Below, in pieces: positions 45,258 through 54,070 of a stretch of 63,072 bases of DNA. The stretch covers positions 1-63,072 of the forward strand of contig JAPKFB010000026.1 in NCBI GenBank assembly GCA_028821775.1, written 5' to 3'. The notes beneath the pieces are model-generated. The model ran no database searches. It was not told the origin of the DNA and saw nothing but the letters and a program-made list of their open reading frames with translations. How positions within the stretch are numbered: the first letter of the stretch is position 1; each line of letters starts with the position of its first letter. The DNA is from Roseibacillus sp. (GTDB lineage: Bacteria > Verrucomicrobiota > Verrucomicrobiia > Verrucomicrobiales > Akkermansiaceae). Made by a program: the position numbers and the translations under genes.

Positions 45258-46670
45258 TTAATCTGAGGAGAACTTCTCCTCAGCCCCTTCGGGCTTCTTT
45301 TTCATGGTCCATCCGGTGAATCCCAACAGGGCTGAGATCAAGGGACAGATGAGATTGAAGAAGGCGTAGGGCGCAAAGTGGAGGGGATCCACCTTCAGAG
45401 CTCCGAGCATGGTCGCACCGCAGGTGTTCCAAGGAATCAGCGGCGAAGTGATCGTGCCTGCATCTTCCAAACAACGCGAAAGATTTCTCGGATCGAGACC
45501 CGCGTCATCGAAGGCCCCTTTGTACATGCGGCCGGGAATCACGATGGAGAGATACTGATCGGAGGCCAGCAGGTTCATGCCCAGAGAACTTGCCAGGGTG
45601 GCCACGACCAGGCGGCCGGTGCTGATCGCGAAGCGCATGATCGCCTTTCCGATCGTAGCGAGAAGCCCGGTGCACTCCATGAGCCCACCGAAGGCGAGAG
45701 CACAGAGAACGATGCCGATGGTCCAGAACATGCTTTCCAACCCGCCGCCCGAAAGCAATTCATCGAGTTGCGCCACCCCACTCTCCGAGGCATAGCCCTC
45801 CTGCATCGCGAGGTAAATCTCGCTAGGGGAAAGGCCTTGGACCGTCATGCCGAGCGCTCCACCGGTTGCGGCCCCGATCAGGACTGCGGGGAGGGCGGGC
45901 ATCTTGAAGGCCAAACACAGAATGATACTGGCGGGGGCCAACAAGAGAACGGGCGTGAGGGTGAACTGTTCCTCGATGCTGGAGATGAGAAGGGCCACAT
46001 TTTCGACATTCACTTCCTCGTTGGCACCCATCCCGAGGACGGCATAAATGACGAGAGCGATCACCATGCTGGGAACGGTCGTCCACAACATGTGTCGGAT
46101 GTGAGTGAAGAGCGGAACCTCGGCCACTCCGGCGGCAAGGTTAGTGGTATCGGAAAGGGGAGAGAGCTTGTCGCCGAAGTAGGCTCCGGAAACGATCGCT
46201 CCCGCCGTCATCGCTTCAGAAACATCGAGCCCCTTTCCAACTCCAATCAGGGCGACGCCGACGGTACTTGCAGTCGTCCACGAGCTCCCAGTCGCAATTG
46301 AGACGATGGCAGAAGTCAAACATGCGGCCACCAGGAAGATTTCCGGCGAGAGAATGCGCAGGCCATAGACGATGAGGAGGGGAACCACCCCCGCCGAAAT
46401 CCACGCCCCGATCAGAATTCCAATCGCGAGGAGAATGAGGATGGCGGGCATCGCAATCGAAATTCCTTTGACCATCCCGTCTTGCAACGACTTCCAATCG
46501 TAGCCGAGACCCAACCCGACCAGAGCGGCGACCACCGCACCGAGAATGATGGGAATGTGCGGCGATGCTTCGAGGACCCGCACCGCATAGGCCAAGGCCC
46601 CCACCAGCGTCGCCACCGGCAATAAGGCCAAAACGAGGGATGGTTCCTTGGGCGCGCGCTCGTCGTTCAT
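45258..46670 (-). CDS. nhaC: NhaC-family Na+/H+ antiporter
   Basis: 470 residues with about eleven predicted transmembrane segments and no signal peptide. NhaC signatures include GMVKGISIAMPAILILLAIG, ATGSSWTTASTVGVALIG, GAIVSGAYFGDKLSPLSDTT, and GTITSPLIPWNTCGATMLGA near the C-terminus. NhaC proteins exchange sodium for protons, and some members carry organic substrates such as malate/lactate. Sodium exchange fits a marine or saline habitat, but specificity is not shown by sequence. Confidence 0.88.
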   Translation of the reverse strand: MNDERAPKEPSLVLALLPVATLVGALAYAVRVLEASPHIPIILGAVVAALVGLGLGYDWKSLQDGMVKGISIAMPAILILLAIGILIGAWISAGVVPLLIVYGLRILSPEIFLVAACLTSAIVSIATGSSWTTASTVGVALIGVGKGLDVSEAMTAGAIVSGAYFGDKLSPLSDTTNLAAGVAEVPLFTHIRHMLWTTVPSMVIALVIYAVLGMGANEEVNVENVALLISSIEEQFTLTPVLLLAPASIILCLAFKMPALPAVLIGAATGGALGMTVQGLSPSEIYLAMQEGYASESGVAQLDELLSGGGLESMFWTIGIVLCALAFGGLMECTGLLATIGKAIMRFAISTGRLVVATLASSLGMNLLASDQYLSIVIPGRMYKGAFDDAGLDPRNLSRCLEDAGTITSPLIPWNTCGATMLGALKVDPLHFAPYAFFNLICPLISALLGFTGWTMKKKPEGAEEKFSSD

Positions 46671-47027
46671 GCAGCAAGGTGCCGGAAGAGCCCGACGATT
46701 TCACAGCGCACCACGGAACCCGCCAGGGAGGCGAGCCAAATCACGCGGCTTGCCCGGAGCCTTTCCCTCCTTCGAATCTTCCCTCTCATCCGGAGAGCTC
46801 CTGCAGGATCCTGGGCACCCGGATCATCCTCTCTCCGGCGCTGCGGCCCCTCGCGCAGCAGAAATCTCAGGGGCGGGCTGAGGGGGCACCTTCTTCGATG
46901 GTCCCTCCCCGGGATCATTGCGCCATGCTCTGAGCGCTTCTCTGCGCCGTGCGGTTTCCAAAATGCGAGGTCAGACCGGAACGGAAAGATCGTGTCAGAG
47001 GCTCGGGTTAGCAAGGGGAAGCTCAGG

Positions 47028-47120
47028 ATGGCGGAAAACGACGATCGAAGGGCCGAGCAGGAGCAGGTGGATATCGAGGTGGCCAAGGCCTTGATTGACC
47101 AGGACGACGTTGAGATTTGA
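47028..47120 (+). CDS. Possible 30-residue ORF
   Basis: ATG at 47028 preceded by a GGGGAAG-like ribosome-binding site; the product MAENDDRRAEQEQVDIEVAK continuing ALIDQDDVEI is strongly acidic and helical. It ends just before the repeat copy 2. Could be a small real protein or the end of a lost gene; no family recognised. Confidence 0.22.
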   Translation: MAENDDRRAEQEQVDIEVAKALIDQDDVEI

Positions 47121-47171
47121 GATCTTCGCCGGCTCTTGAAGAGAAAGTGATCCGATCATCGAACTCTGAGA

Positions 47172-47294
47172 ATTGATCTCTGGACAAAAAAGGAGGCAGT
47201 GTTCTCAAAGGAGGTGAGATCGCAGAAGTCGTTAGACTAATAAATTTATTGTTTGGCAGGACTTTGGATCTCACTCCTTCGATTGACTGCCTGT
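47172..47294 (-). repeat. Dispersed repeat copy 2, inverted relative to copy 1
   Basis: Core 47210-47277 is bounded by GGAGGTGAGATC and GATCTCACTCC. Read on the minus strand, the order ACAGGCAGTCAATCGAAGGA, GTGAGATCCAAAGTCCTGCC, then GATCTCACCTCC and GCCTCCTTTTTTGTCCAGAG matches copy 1 at 26562-26695. The middle of the core (about 30 bp, AT-rich) is not conserved. Confidence 0.6.
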
Positions 47295-47371
47295 TACATC
47301 CTCAACCGCAGTGGGTGGGGGCGATTTTCAAATGAGAGAGTTTTTCTGGGACCCTCTTCTGAAATCGACCA

Positions 47372-49873
47372 TCAATTCTGATACAACTCATGTTTCGGAT
47401 TTCCGGCCGAGAGGAGGTAGGCGAGAAGATCGAGAATATCTTCGTCTGACATGGTCGAGAGCAGTCCCGGGGGCATCATGGAGATTGGGGAGGCCTCGAT
47501 CGACTTGATGGTCTCCACCTTGATCTTGGTCGTGGCGCTCGGTTTCATCATGTCGGTGGTGACCTGGTAGGTGTCGCCTTTGAGATTCATGATCCGTCCC
47601 ACCACCTGCTTGCTGTCCTGGAGGTGGAAGATGCTCGCGCCGTACTGATCACTGATCTCCTTGCCGGGTTCGATGATGGACTCCAGGAGATCATGGGGGC
47701 TGAACTTACCGGAGACCGAAGTGAGATCGGGGCCCACCGCGCCGCCCTCATTGTTGAAGCGATGGCAGACGTAGCAAGAGCCTGCCCCGAACATCTTGCG
47801 TCCGTTGGCATGATTGCGTCCGCCTTCAAGTCCGGCTCCAAGGAGCCCCTGCAGATCATCCATCTTCCACATCTTGACGAGCTTGCGTGGTTCGCCTCCG
47901 AACTGTGGCCCGCCCTCCGGCTTGGTGTTGATGATCCTGGTCAAGGCTCTCGTTTTGTCGGAGTCCGGAACGGAACTGACCGCGTCGTTTTTGAAGTCGC
48001 CGAGGTAGTTTTTGAAGCGCGCCCCGCCCTGGTAGTTTCCAGCCCGCACGAACCATCGAAAATACTTGGTGCGGAGCTTCGGCGTCCACCCTTTCTTGAG
48101 AAAGCGCAAGTTCATGGCGTAGGTGATCTGTTCCTCCTGCCCGGAGGCGTTCTCTAACAGCATCAGACCCTTGGCGACCGCGGAGGGGGCCTGGAGATAT
48201 GCCATCATGGCGCTGAGTTCGCGATTCTCCTCGGGAGACACGGCGGGATAGATCTGATCCAGGAAGGCGATGAGTCTCTTCGTTGCGCCGCCTTCCGGCT
48301 GGCCGCCGCGGGCCAGGGTGAGGGTGAGGGCGCGGAGGAGATCCAAGCGAAGCTGCTTGCTCGGGAGCTCGGCATACTTGAAGGAAAGTGCTCCCGAGAT
48401 GATGGAGTTCGCGGAGCTCTTGCCATCGGCCCGCGCGAGCGCGATGAATGCCGCAGTGGCGATCGCAGGGTTCTTTTCTCCCGCGAGCCGATTTTTCCAA
48501 GTGTTCACGGGCTGCGTTTCAAGGGCTGCTCGTGCGGCATGGCGGATGCCGCGATCCGGTGAGCCCAAGGCCATCCAAACGCGGTCCAACCTCTTGGCTC
48601 CAATGGCCGGGCTGTCCTTCTGCAAGAGGCGTTCCAAGGCACCGCGCCTCGCACGCGGCAGGTTTACCTTGGGAGGCCCGGAACTCACCGCTGCGGTACT
48701 CTCCCGGCCACGGTAGGTGACGCGGTAGAGCCCCGATTGCACTCGGCGACCTCCCACCGTGAAGTAGAGCGCGCCATCGCGCTGATTAACGAGAATGTCG
48801 GTGAGAGGGAGGGGGGTGGCGCTCGCAAATTCCTCGAAGGTCCCGCCATAGGTGGAGCCCTTTTCCTCGAGATGCACGGCGTAGAGTTTGCCGTAGGACC
48901 AGTCGCAGACATAGAGGGAATTCTGGTACTTGACGGGAAATTTCGTTTGGTAGCCGAAACACACTCCGGTGGGTGACCCAGGGCCGATATCGACGGCCGC
49001 TCCGAAGCTGTCCCGGTAGTGGGCCGGAAATTTTGCCGAGCCGGTGCGCCAGCCGAAATCGGCACCGGCGAGGACGTGATTCACCCGGGTAGGCCGATAC
49101 CACGGCGTATTCAGATCCCACTCCATGTCGGCATCGTAGGTAAAGAGCTCGCCATCCCGATTGAAGGCGGCGTCGTAGGGATTGCGGAATCCCGTCGCGA
49201 GAACCTCCCAGGTTTTCCCTTCGGGATCGATTTTGGCGATGTGACCGACGGGCGCGGTTACGCCCTTCATGAAGTGGGCGCTGCGAGGAAGAAGTTGGTC
49301 TTCCCCCCAAAGTTTCGGAACGCGCGAGTGGGTGAAGTCCTTGGGGAGTTGGGTCTGATTACCCATCACCACGATCAAATTTTTGCGATCCGGGGTGAGC
49401 ATGATGGCGTGCGGGCCGTGCTCGCCACCTGTGGCGTCGAGCTTCTTGATAGTGACGATTTTGTCGAAGGTGTCGTCCTTGTTGGTATCGAGCAGCCGGA
49501 AGACTCCCGAGCCGGTCTTGCTGTTCCTTGAGTTCACCACCACGTAGAGACTATCGAAAGCGTAGCAAAGCCCTTGGGCGTGACCAATTTCGAGCTCGAT
49601 CTTCTCGATCGTGGCGGGATCCAGGGTCTTGCCGGGGGCGGGAATGGGGAAGCGATAGAGGCTCCCATACTGATCGCTCACGATGCAGCGGTTCTTGTTG
49701 TCCTGACAGATCGCCACCCACGAGCCCTCCTTGTCCTTTGGCACGGAGTAGAGGAGCTCGATCTCAAAGCCTTCCGGTAGTTTGATGTCTTGGGCGAGGG
49801 TGGCCGTGCGTTGCGCGAGGGAGGGGAGGGAAAGGGCGCAGAGGAGGAGAGTAAGGAAAGGGAGTCGGCTCAT
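47372..49873 (-). CDS. Propeller-HEAT-cytochrome c protein (PVC type)
   Basis: 833 residues with a signal peptide (MSRLPFLTLLLCALSLPSLA). Residues about 25-400 form a sorbosone/glucose dehydrogenase-like beta-propeller (LPEGFEIELLYSVPKDKEGS, GGEHGPHAIMLTPDRKNLIV, GFRNPYDAAFNRDGELFTYD, DWSYGKLYAVHL). About 410-680 is helical, HEAT-like. A C-terminal cytochrome c domain has Cys-Tyr-Val-Cys-His at 700-704 and a possible Met ligand in PISMMPPGLLS. Such proteins are abundant in planctomycetes and verrucomicrobia as periplasmic membrane-associated dehydrogenase-like proteins; the substrate is not known. Confidence 0.9.
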   Translation of the reverse strand: MSRLPFLTLLLCALSLPSLAQRTATLAQDIKLPEGFEIELLYSVPKDKEGSWVAICQDNKNRCIVSDQYGSLYRFPIPAPGKTLDPATIEKIELEIGHAQGLCYAFDSLYVVVNSRNSKTGSGVFRLLDTNKDDTFDKIVTIKKLDATGGEHGPHAIMLTPDRKNLIVVMGNQTQLPKDFTHSRVPKLWGEDQLLPRSAHFMKGVTAPVGHIAKIDPEGKTWEVLATGFRNPYDAAFNRDGELFTYDADMEWDLNTPWYRPTRVNHVLAGADFGWRTGSAKFPAHYRDSFGAAVDIGPGSPTGVCFGYQTKFPVKYQNSLYVCDWSYGKLYAVHLEEKGSTYGGTFEEFASATPLPLTDILVNQRDGALYFTVGGRRVQSGLYRVTYRGRESTAAVSSGPPKVNLPRARRGALERLLQKDSPAIGAKRLDRVWMALGSPDRGIRHAARAALETQPVNTWKNRLAGEKNPAIATAAFIALARADGKSSANSIISGALSFKYAELPSKQLRLDLLRALTLTLARGGQPEGGATKRLIAFLDQIYPAVSPEENRELSAMMAYLQAPSAVAKGLMLLENASGQEEQITYAMNLRFLKKGWTPKLRTKYFRWFVRAGNYQGGARFKNYLGDFKNDAVSSVPDSDKTRALTRIINTKPEGGPQFGGEPRKLVKMWKMDDLQGLLGAGLEGGRNHANGRKMFGAGSCYVCHRFNNEGGAVGPDLTSVSGKFSPHDLLESIIEPGKEISDQYGASIFHLQDSKQVVGRIMNLKGDTYQVTTDMMKPSATTKIKVETIKSIEASPISMMPPGLLSTMSDEDILDLLAYLLSAGNPKHELYQN

Positions 49874-49950
49874 GGAGATCAGTAAACAGCACGAAGGATA
49901 CCGAGGACAAATCGATATTATGGGTGTGGCTTACTGGAAGGATCCGTTTC

Positions 49951-50428
49951 CTATGCGCTTCGCAGTCTGCGCACGCGATTGAGGGCCGTCTTGGGGTCCT
50001 GAAACTTCAGTTCGTGGGGAGACTTCGGATGGGCAGATCACTCGATTTGGCCATCCCGGATCGGTCGCAGGGAGAGGTGCCAATTGGTTCCGGCACCACA
50101 GGGTGTCGATCTTGGTGAGAAAGGCGAGGGAGCGGCCCTTGGCGAGAGGGCATTGACCGCAGATGAAACTCTCATCTCCGTGCAGCGTTAAATTCGTCGG
50201 CAGCTTTCCTGCGATGGGCTCAACGACCCGCGCCTTGGCCATTTGTTGGCAGGTCCAGATCGTGCTCTCTATCCGACAGGCAACCGGAGCATCGAGCTTG
50301 ATGACTGCTATCGCGTCTGCCCGTTCGACGAGTTGATCTTCGGAATGGAAGACGGCCTTGGCGTGAAGGGGAGCGCAAGAGGCCCCGACCAAGGCCAGGA
50401 TAGCAAAAGCGATTTCATGAAGGAGCAA
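49951..50428 (-). pseudogene. Frameshifted secreted protein of the NWHLS type
   Basis: From a TTG start, the frame has a signal (LLHEIAFAILALVGASCAPL), VERADAIAVIKLDAP and a Cys-rich part (FICGQCPLAKGRSLAFLTKI). It then leaves the expected frame near 50100. In another frame the family-like end continues GTNWHLSLRPIRDGQIE, then a TGA where tryptophan is expected, and SAHPKSPHELKFQDPKTALN with a final RVRRLRSA stop at 49951. Two lesions (a frameshift and a nonsense codon) make it a likely pseudogene; the uninterrupted frame alone would give a 165-residue protein with an abnormal tail. Confidence 0.6.
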
Positions 50429-50563
50429 GAGGCTGTTGTGAAGAGAGACCCGGGAGAGGGCGGATTGTTGGGCGAGGGGAAAAATGTCTTTGATCTCCCA
50501 ACTAGGGTCAGGGCTGGGAGAGGAAAAGAGGGAGGCTGCAAGTTGGACCTTCCTTCCTCGCCA

Positions 50564-51790
50564 TTACATCGGCCGAGATTCAAAGATTGCCTGCAGGGCC
50601 AACTCGCGGGTCCGATTTTTCCTGCGGTCGGTGCGTGGGTAAATTCCTTCAAAGGTGCCGCGCAAGCTCAGAGCTTTGGCTTGGTCTGCCCCGTAGGTGA
50701 GCACGATCTCGAGCTTACCGTCGTAGCTGAATCCATCAGCGCCTTCATCGGTGAGTCGCACCTTGCCACGCAGGATGGCGTAGTGCTGGGCGCCATCTCC
50801 TCCTGCCGGCGTGAGGATCAGGGTGCCTTCGGTGGAGGCGATTTGGTAGACCTTCTTGGTCTGCGGGTTGGTCCGTTCCATCACGCCCGAGGGATAGACC
50901 TGGCACAGCCACTTTTTCAGATCGCGGGCTTCGAGGCGGCGTTCCTTCTGGGGATATGCGAGCTTCTTCCAGTCCTCCTTGGTCAAGGGAACCACCTCCA
51001 CCACCGGAGCCTGGTAGGCCACCATGCGATCGTCCATGAGGCGGACCATGACCCGAATGCCGGTGCCTTTGGGCAGGTCGGGGAGTTCGAGCTTCGGCAT
51101 CGCCGCGGGCCTTTTCACCTGCAGGAGAGAAGAGGCGAGTCGCACTTCGAAGGCGGTGTAAGCTGCGAGCGATTCCCCACGCTGCCGGTGGGTGGGCCGG
51201 AAGCCGTCGAAAAATTGCAGGAGTTCGCCCTTGGAATCGAGGATAGCGAGGTCGACGTTGCTCTGCATCGGTCTCTGGAAGGGTGGTGGCCCAGGATTTG
51301 CGGGCCGCCCGGGTTGCGGCGGGACTCCTCCCGGGCGGATTGGCGGATTGGCGGGGTGGGTGCGCGGTTGCCCCGGGTTACCAGGTTGGAATTTCTTGGC
51401 CCAGACCGCGCGGACGGCTCCTGGGATTTTTTCATCGTCCCGATGGCCGTGCCAGAAGGTCACGATGTAGGGTTGGAGCTCCTCCACGACGGCCGGATCA
51501 TTCAGTGAGGTCCCACGGACCTGGGTGGCGGTCGCTCAGCAATGCCCCGAAAAGATGTCCCCGTAGTGCGCGTGAATGATGATGAGAAAGATCGGTCGGC
51601 TTTCTTTGGCCGCACGCTCCAGAGCCACCTCCAGGGACTCGGCCCAATCAAGTTGATACATCGTAAGCTCGCGCTCACTCGGACGAAAGTCCTCGTAGCG
51701 CGAGAAAATGTCTTTGGCCTGCGTGTTCTGGGCCGTGCAGAGATTTGCGCTCAGCAGGAGCGCGCCTGCGCTAAGAATTACCTTCTTCAT
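50564..51790 (-). CDS. Thioredoxin-like secreted protein with in-frame TGA: candidate selenoprotein
   Basis: Starting at the ATG at 51790: signal peptide (MKKVILSAGALLLSANLCTA), a thioredoxin-like stretch (LERAAKESRPIFLIIIHAHY, then GDIFSGHC), and codon 85 is TGA (51536-51538) directly after Cys84. The same frame continues without break for 323 codons: ATATQVRGTSLNDPAVVEEL, QPYIVTFWHGHRDDEKIP, a Pro/Gly-rich linker, and a C-terminal beta-rich domain. The part after TGA has no own signal peptide. The sequence just after TGA folds into a strong stem-loop (51508-51522), as in bacterial SECIS elements. A nonsense mutation is the alternative. If Sec is inserted, the redox centre is Cys-Sec. Confidence 0.6.
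51508..51522 (-). promoter_or_regulatory. SECIS-like hairpin after in-frame TGA
   Basis: On the mRNA (minus strand) AGGUCC-GUG-GGACCU is a perfect 6-bp stem with a GUG loop. Thirteen nucleotides separate it from the UGA and nineteen lie between the UGA and the loop. The loop begins with G. In Escherichia coli fdhF the SelB-bound loop lies at a similar distance. Supports decoding of the UGA as selenocysteine. Confidence 0.45.
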
Positions 51791-52124
51791 CTCAACCCTC
51801 CCGATACCATGGCTCCGCGATCCTGTCCAGAACGCTCCCCCAGGACAGAAATGAGGTTCCAATCTGTCCCCGGATCGTTGTTGTCAGGGTGGATTTCCTT
51901 CCCATTGACAGGCTCCATTTCCCAAGTGGAGAAGGCTCGCTACCTCCTTTCCTGGGGCGGGGAGGAATTGCTCTTGAGGTGGTGCCGGGTAGAGGAGCCG
52001 GGTGGCGGGAAGCAATTTGATGCCTCTCCGGCACCGGGCTGGTCTTCTGCGGGCCCGCCCTGTAATTCCGGGGGCCTCAGATTCCCGAAATGATCCTCCT
52101 CACCACCCCGTAACTAGGCCCCTC
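51791..52124. other. Intergenic region between divergent genes
   Basis: 334 bp that must carry the promoters of both the thioredoxin-like gene and the MoxR operon. A TTGACA lies at about 51914, but no matching -10 is seen at the right spacing. No gene recognised. Confidence 0.35.
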
Positions 52125-53141
52125 ATGAGCACAGATGCTGCCACCCAAAAACCCGAAGCAATCACCCGACTGGAGGAGGCTGTGAAGCGAGTCCGGTCCG
52201 AGATTTCCAAGGTCATCATCGGTCAGGACAAAGTCGTGAACGAGGTCATGATCGCCATTTTGACCCGCAGTCACGCTCTCTTGGTAGGGGTCCCCGGCCT
52301 CGCCAAGACCCTCCTGATTTCCAGTCTGGCCGAAGCCCTGGACCTCTCCTTCAAGCGGATTCAGTTCACCCCTGATCTGATGCCCTCTGATATCACGGGG
52401 ACGGAAGTGATCTACTCCGACCCCGCGACCAACGAGCGCGAGTTCAAATTCCTTCCTGGACCGATTTTCGCCAACATCATCCTCGCGGACGAAATCAACC
52501 GCACGCCGCCCAAGACCCAGGCGGCCATGCTGGAGTCCATGCAGGAGCGCAAGGTGACCATCGGGGGGGAAGATCATGTCTTGCCCGAGCCCTTCTTCGT
52601 GCTCGCGACTCAGAATCCGATCGAGCAGGAAGGCACCTATCCGCTTCCCGAAGCGCAACTCGACCGCTTCATGTTCATGATCAAAGTGGACTATCCCAGT
52701 GAGGAGGAAGAGTTTCAGATCCTGAAGGCTTACACCGGAAATGAAGGGGCGCGCCCCAAACCGGTCCTCGGAGCCGAAGAGATTCTCGAGATGCAGAGAG
52801 CCGTGCGCAGCATGCCGGTCGCCGATCACATCCTGCGCTACGCCGAAAAACTCGTGCGCGTGACGCGGCCAAACTCCGAGGAAGCGCTGGAGTTTTGCAC
52901 CAAGTGGCTGACCTGGGGGGCCGGACCGCGCGCCGGGCTCAACCTCGTTCTCGGCGCCAAGGCCTATGCCTTGTTGAACGGACAAAGTTACGTGAGTTGT
53001 GACGACGTGGCTGCGGTGGCCCCGGCCATCTTTCGCCACCGCATCATCCCCAACTTCTCCGCGCAGAGCGAAGGTCTCACGCCGGATGATATCACGGCCA
53101 AGATTCTCGAATCTGTACCGAAGGACAAGAAGTTGGACTAG
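52125..53141 (+). CDS. moxR: MoxR-type AAA+ ATPase
   Basis: 338 residues, cytoplasmic. Walker A is GVPGLAKT (typical MoxR variant), Walker B IILADEINRTPPKTQAAMLE, with VLATQNPIEQEGTYPLPEAQ and LDRFMFMIKVDYPSEEEE following in the standard MoxR order. The ATG at 52125 is chosen over a longer frame whose upstream part is unlike the family. It heads a tightly packed operon with DUF58, BatA-like and VWA genes. MoxR proteins act as chaperone-like ATPases with VWA-domain partners in assembling or maturing envelope or periplasmic proteins. Confidence 0.92.
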   Translation: MSTDAATQKPEAITRLEEAVKRVRSEISKVIIGQDKVVNEVMIAILTRSHALLVGVPGLAKTLLISSLAEALDLSFKRIQFTPDLMPSDITGTEVIYSDPATNEREFKFLPGPIFANIILADEINRTPPKTQAAMLESMQERKVTIGGEDHVLPEPFFVLATQNPIEQEGTYPLPEAQLDRFMFMIKVDYPSEEEEFQILKAYTGNEGARPKPVLGAEEILEMQRAVRSMPVADHILRYAEKLVRVTRPNSEEALEFCTKWLTWGAGPRAGLNLVLGAKAYALLNGQSYVSCDDVAAVAPAIFRHRIIPNFSAQSEGLTPDDITAKILESVPKDKKLD

Positions 53142-53170
53142 AGCGTTCTCTTATTGAACCCGGCTGACCT

Positions 53171-54070
53171 GTGGATCCCGCAACATTAAGACTCCTCGAT
53201 CCCAAGGCGATCGCTCGCGCGGAAACGCTCGGGATGAACGCGCGCTTCATGGTGGAAGGATACATGGCAGGCGAGCACAAGTCGCCCTACCGGGGATTTG
53301 CGGTCGAGTTCTCCCAGCACCGCGAATACACCCCTGGAGACGATGTGCGCCATCTGGACTGGAAAGTGCAGGCCAAGACCGAACGTTACTACATCAAGCA
53401 GTACGAGCAGGAGACCAACTTCGTGGCCCATCTTCTCCTGGATGGCAGCGAAAGCATGAACTACCGCTCGGGCGACCTCTCCAAGTTGGAGTATGGCAAG
53501 ATGATCGCGGCTTGCCTCGCCTACGTGATCCTGCACCAGCGCGACGCGGTGGCGCTTGGTATTTTCGACGAGAAGATCCAGGAATACCTCCCGCGCAGTG
53601 ACAATCGCGACAATCTCTTCAAGATCATGAATCGGCTCGCGGGCTTTGCTCCGACCCGTGAAACGAAGATCGCTTCCGTTCTGCACGGGATGGCGAATCA
53701 GATTCGCCGCAAAGGGATCGTGATCCTGATCAGCGACTTCTTCGATGACGAAGAGGAGATCATCGAAGGAATTCAGCATCTGCGATTCTCGGGTCACGAA
53801 GTCATCGTGATGCAGGTCCTCGATCCCTCCGAAATCGATTTTCCCTTCACCGGAATGGTAGAGTTCGACGGGCTTGAGAACATTCCCAAGATCCAGACCC
53901 GCCCGACCCAGATCAAGAAGACCTATCATCGCGAGTTCGAAGCCTTCCGGAAGCGCTTGCGCGATGCCTGTGAACGTCACCAGTGCCACTTCGTGGATGT
54001 GCGAACCGATGAGCCGCTCGACGAAGTTCTCTCCAACTACCTGGCCTTCAGAAAAGCAACGGTAGGCTGA
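53171..54070 (+). CDS. DUF58 domain protein
   Basis: 299 residues from a GTG start 29 bp after the MoxR stop. DUF58 core: GEHKSPYRGFAVEFSQHREY followed by TPGDDVRHLDWKVQAKTERY, KQYEQETNFVAHLLLDGSES, then a VWA-like fold with D-x-S-x-S (LLDGSESMNYRSGD) and ISDFFDDEEEI. DUF58 proteins are the normal second gene of MoxR-DUF58-VWA operons. Its last base is shared with the ATG of the next gene (TGATG overlap), showing translational coupling. Confidence 0.9.
   Translation: MDPATLRLLDPKAIARAETLGMNARFMVEGYMAGEHKSPYRGFAVEFSQHREYTPGDDVRHLDWKVQAKTERYYIKQYEQETNFVAHLLLDGSESMNYRSGDLSKLEYGKMIAACLAYVILHQRDAVALGIFDEKIQEYLPRSDNRDNLFKIMNRLAGFAPTRETKIASVLHGMANQIRRKGIVILISDFFDDEEEIIEGIQHLRFSGHEVIVMQVLDPSEIDFPFTGMVEFDGLENIPKIQTRPTQIKKTYHREFEAFRKRLRDACERHQCHFVDVRTDEPLDEVLSNYLAFRKATVG

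Larger units (their letters stand above)
46671..47371. other. Long intergenic region with repeat copy 2 and a possible micro-ORF
   Basis: About 700 bp. Contains the inverted repeat copy at 47172-47294 and a 30-codon ORF at 47028-47120. No recognisable gene. Several minus-strand frames are open but show no signature. It separates the NhaC gene from the propeller/cytochrome gene. Confidence 0.4.

Noticed and set aside
47172..47294. A GTTAGAC core resembling an integron attC site near repeat copy 2
   Set aside because: No matching inverse core at the required distance, no integrase, and copy 1 lacks the motif entirely.
27252..51790. Genome-wide reassignment of TGA to tryptophan to explain in-frame TGA codons
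   Set aside because: Many genes here end normally at TGA, including overlapping TGATG junctions in the MoxR operon, so TGA acts as a stop.
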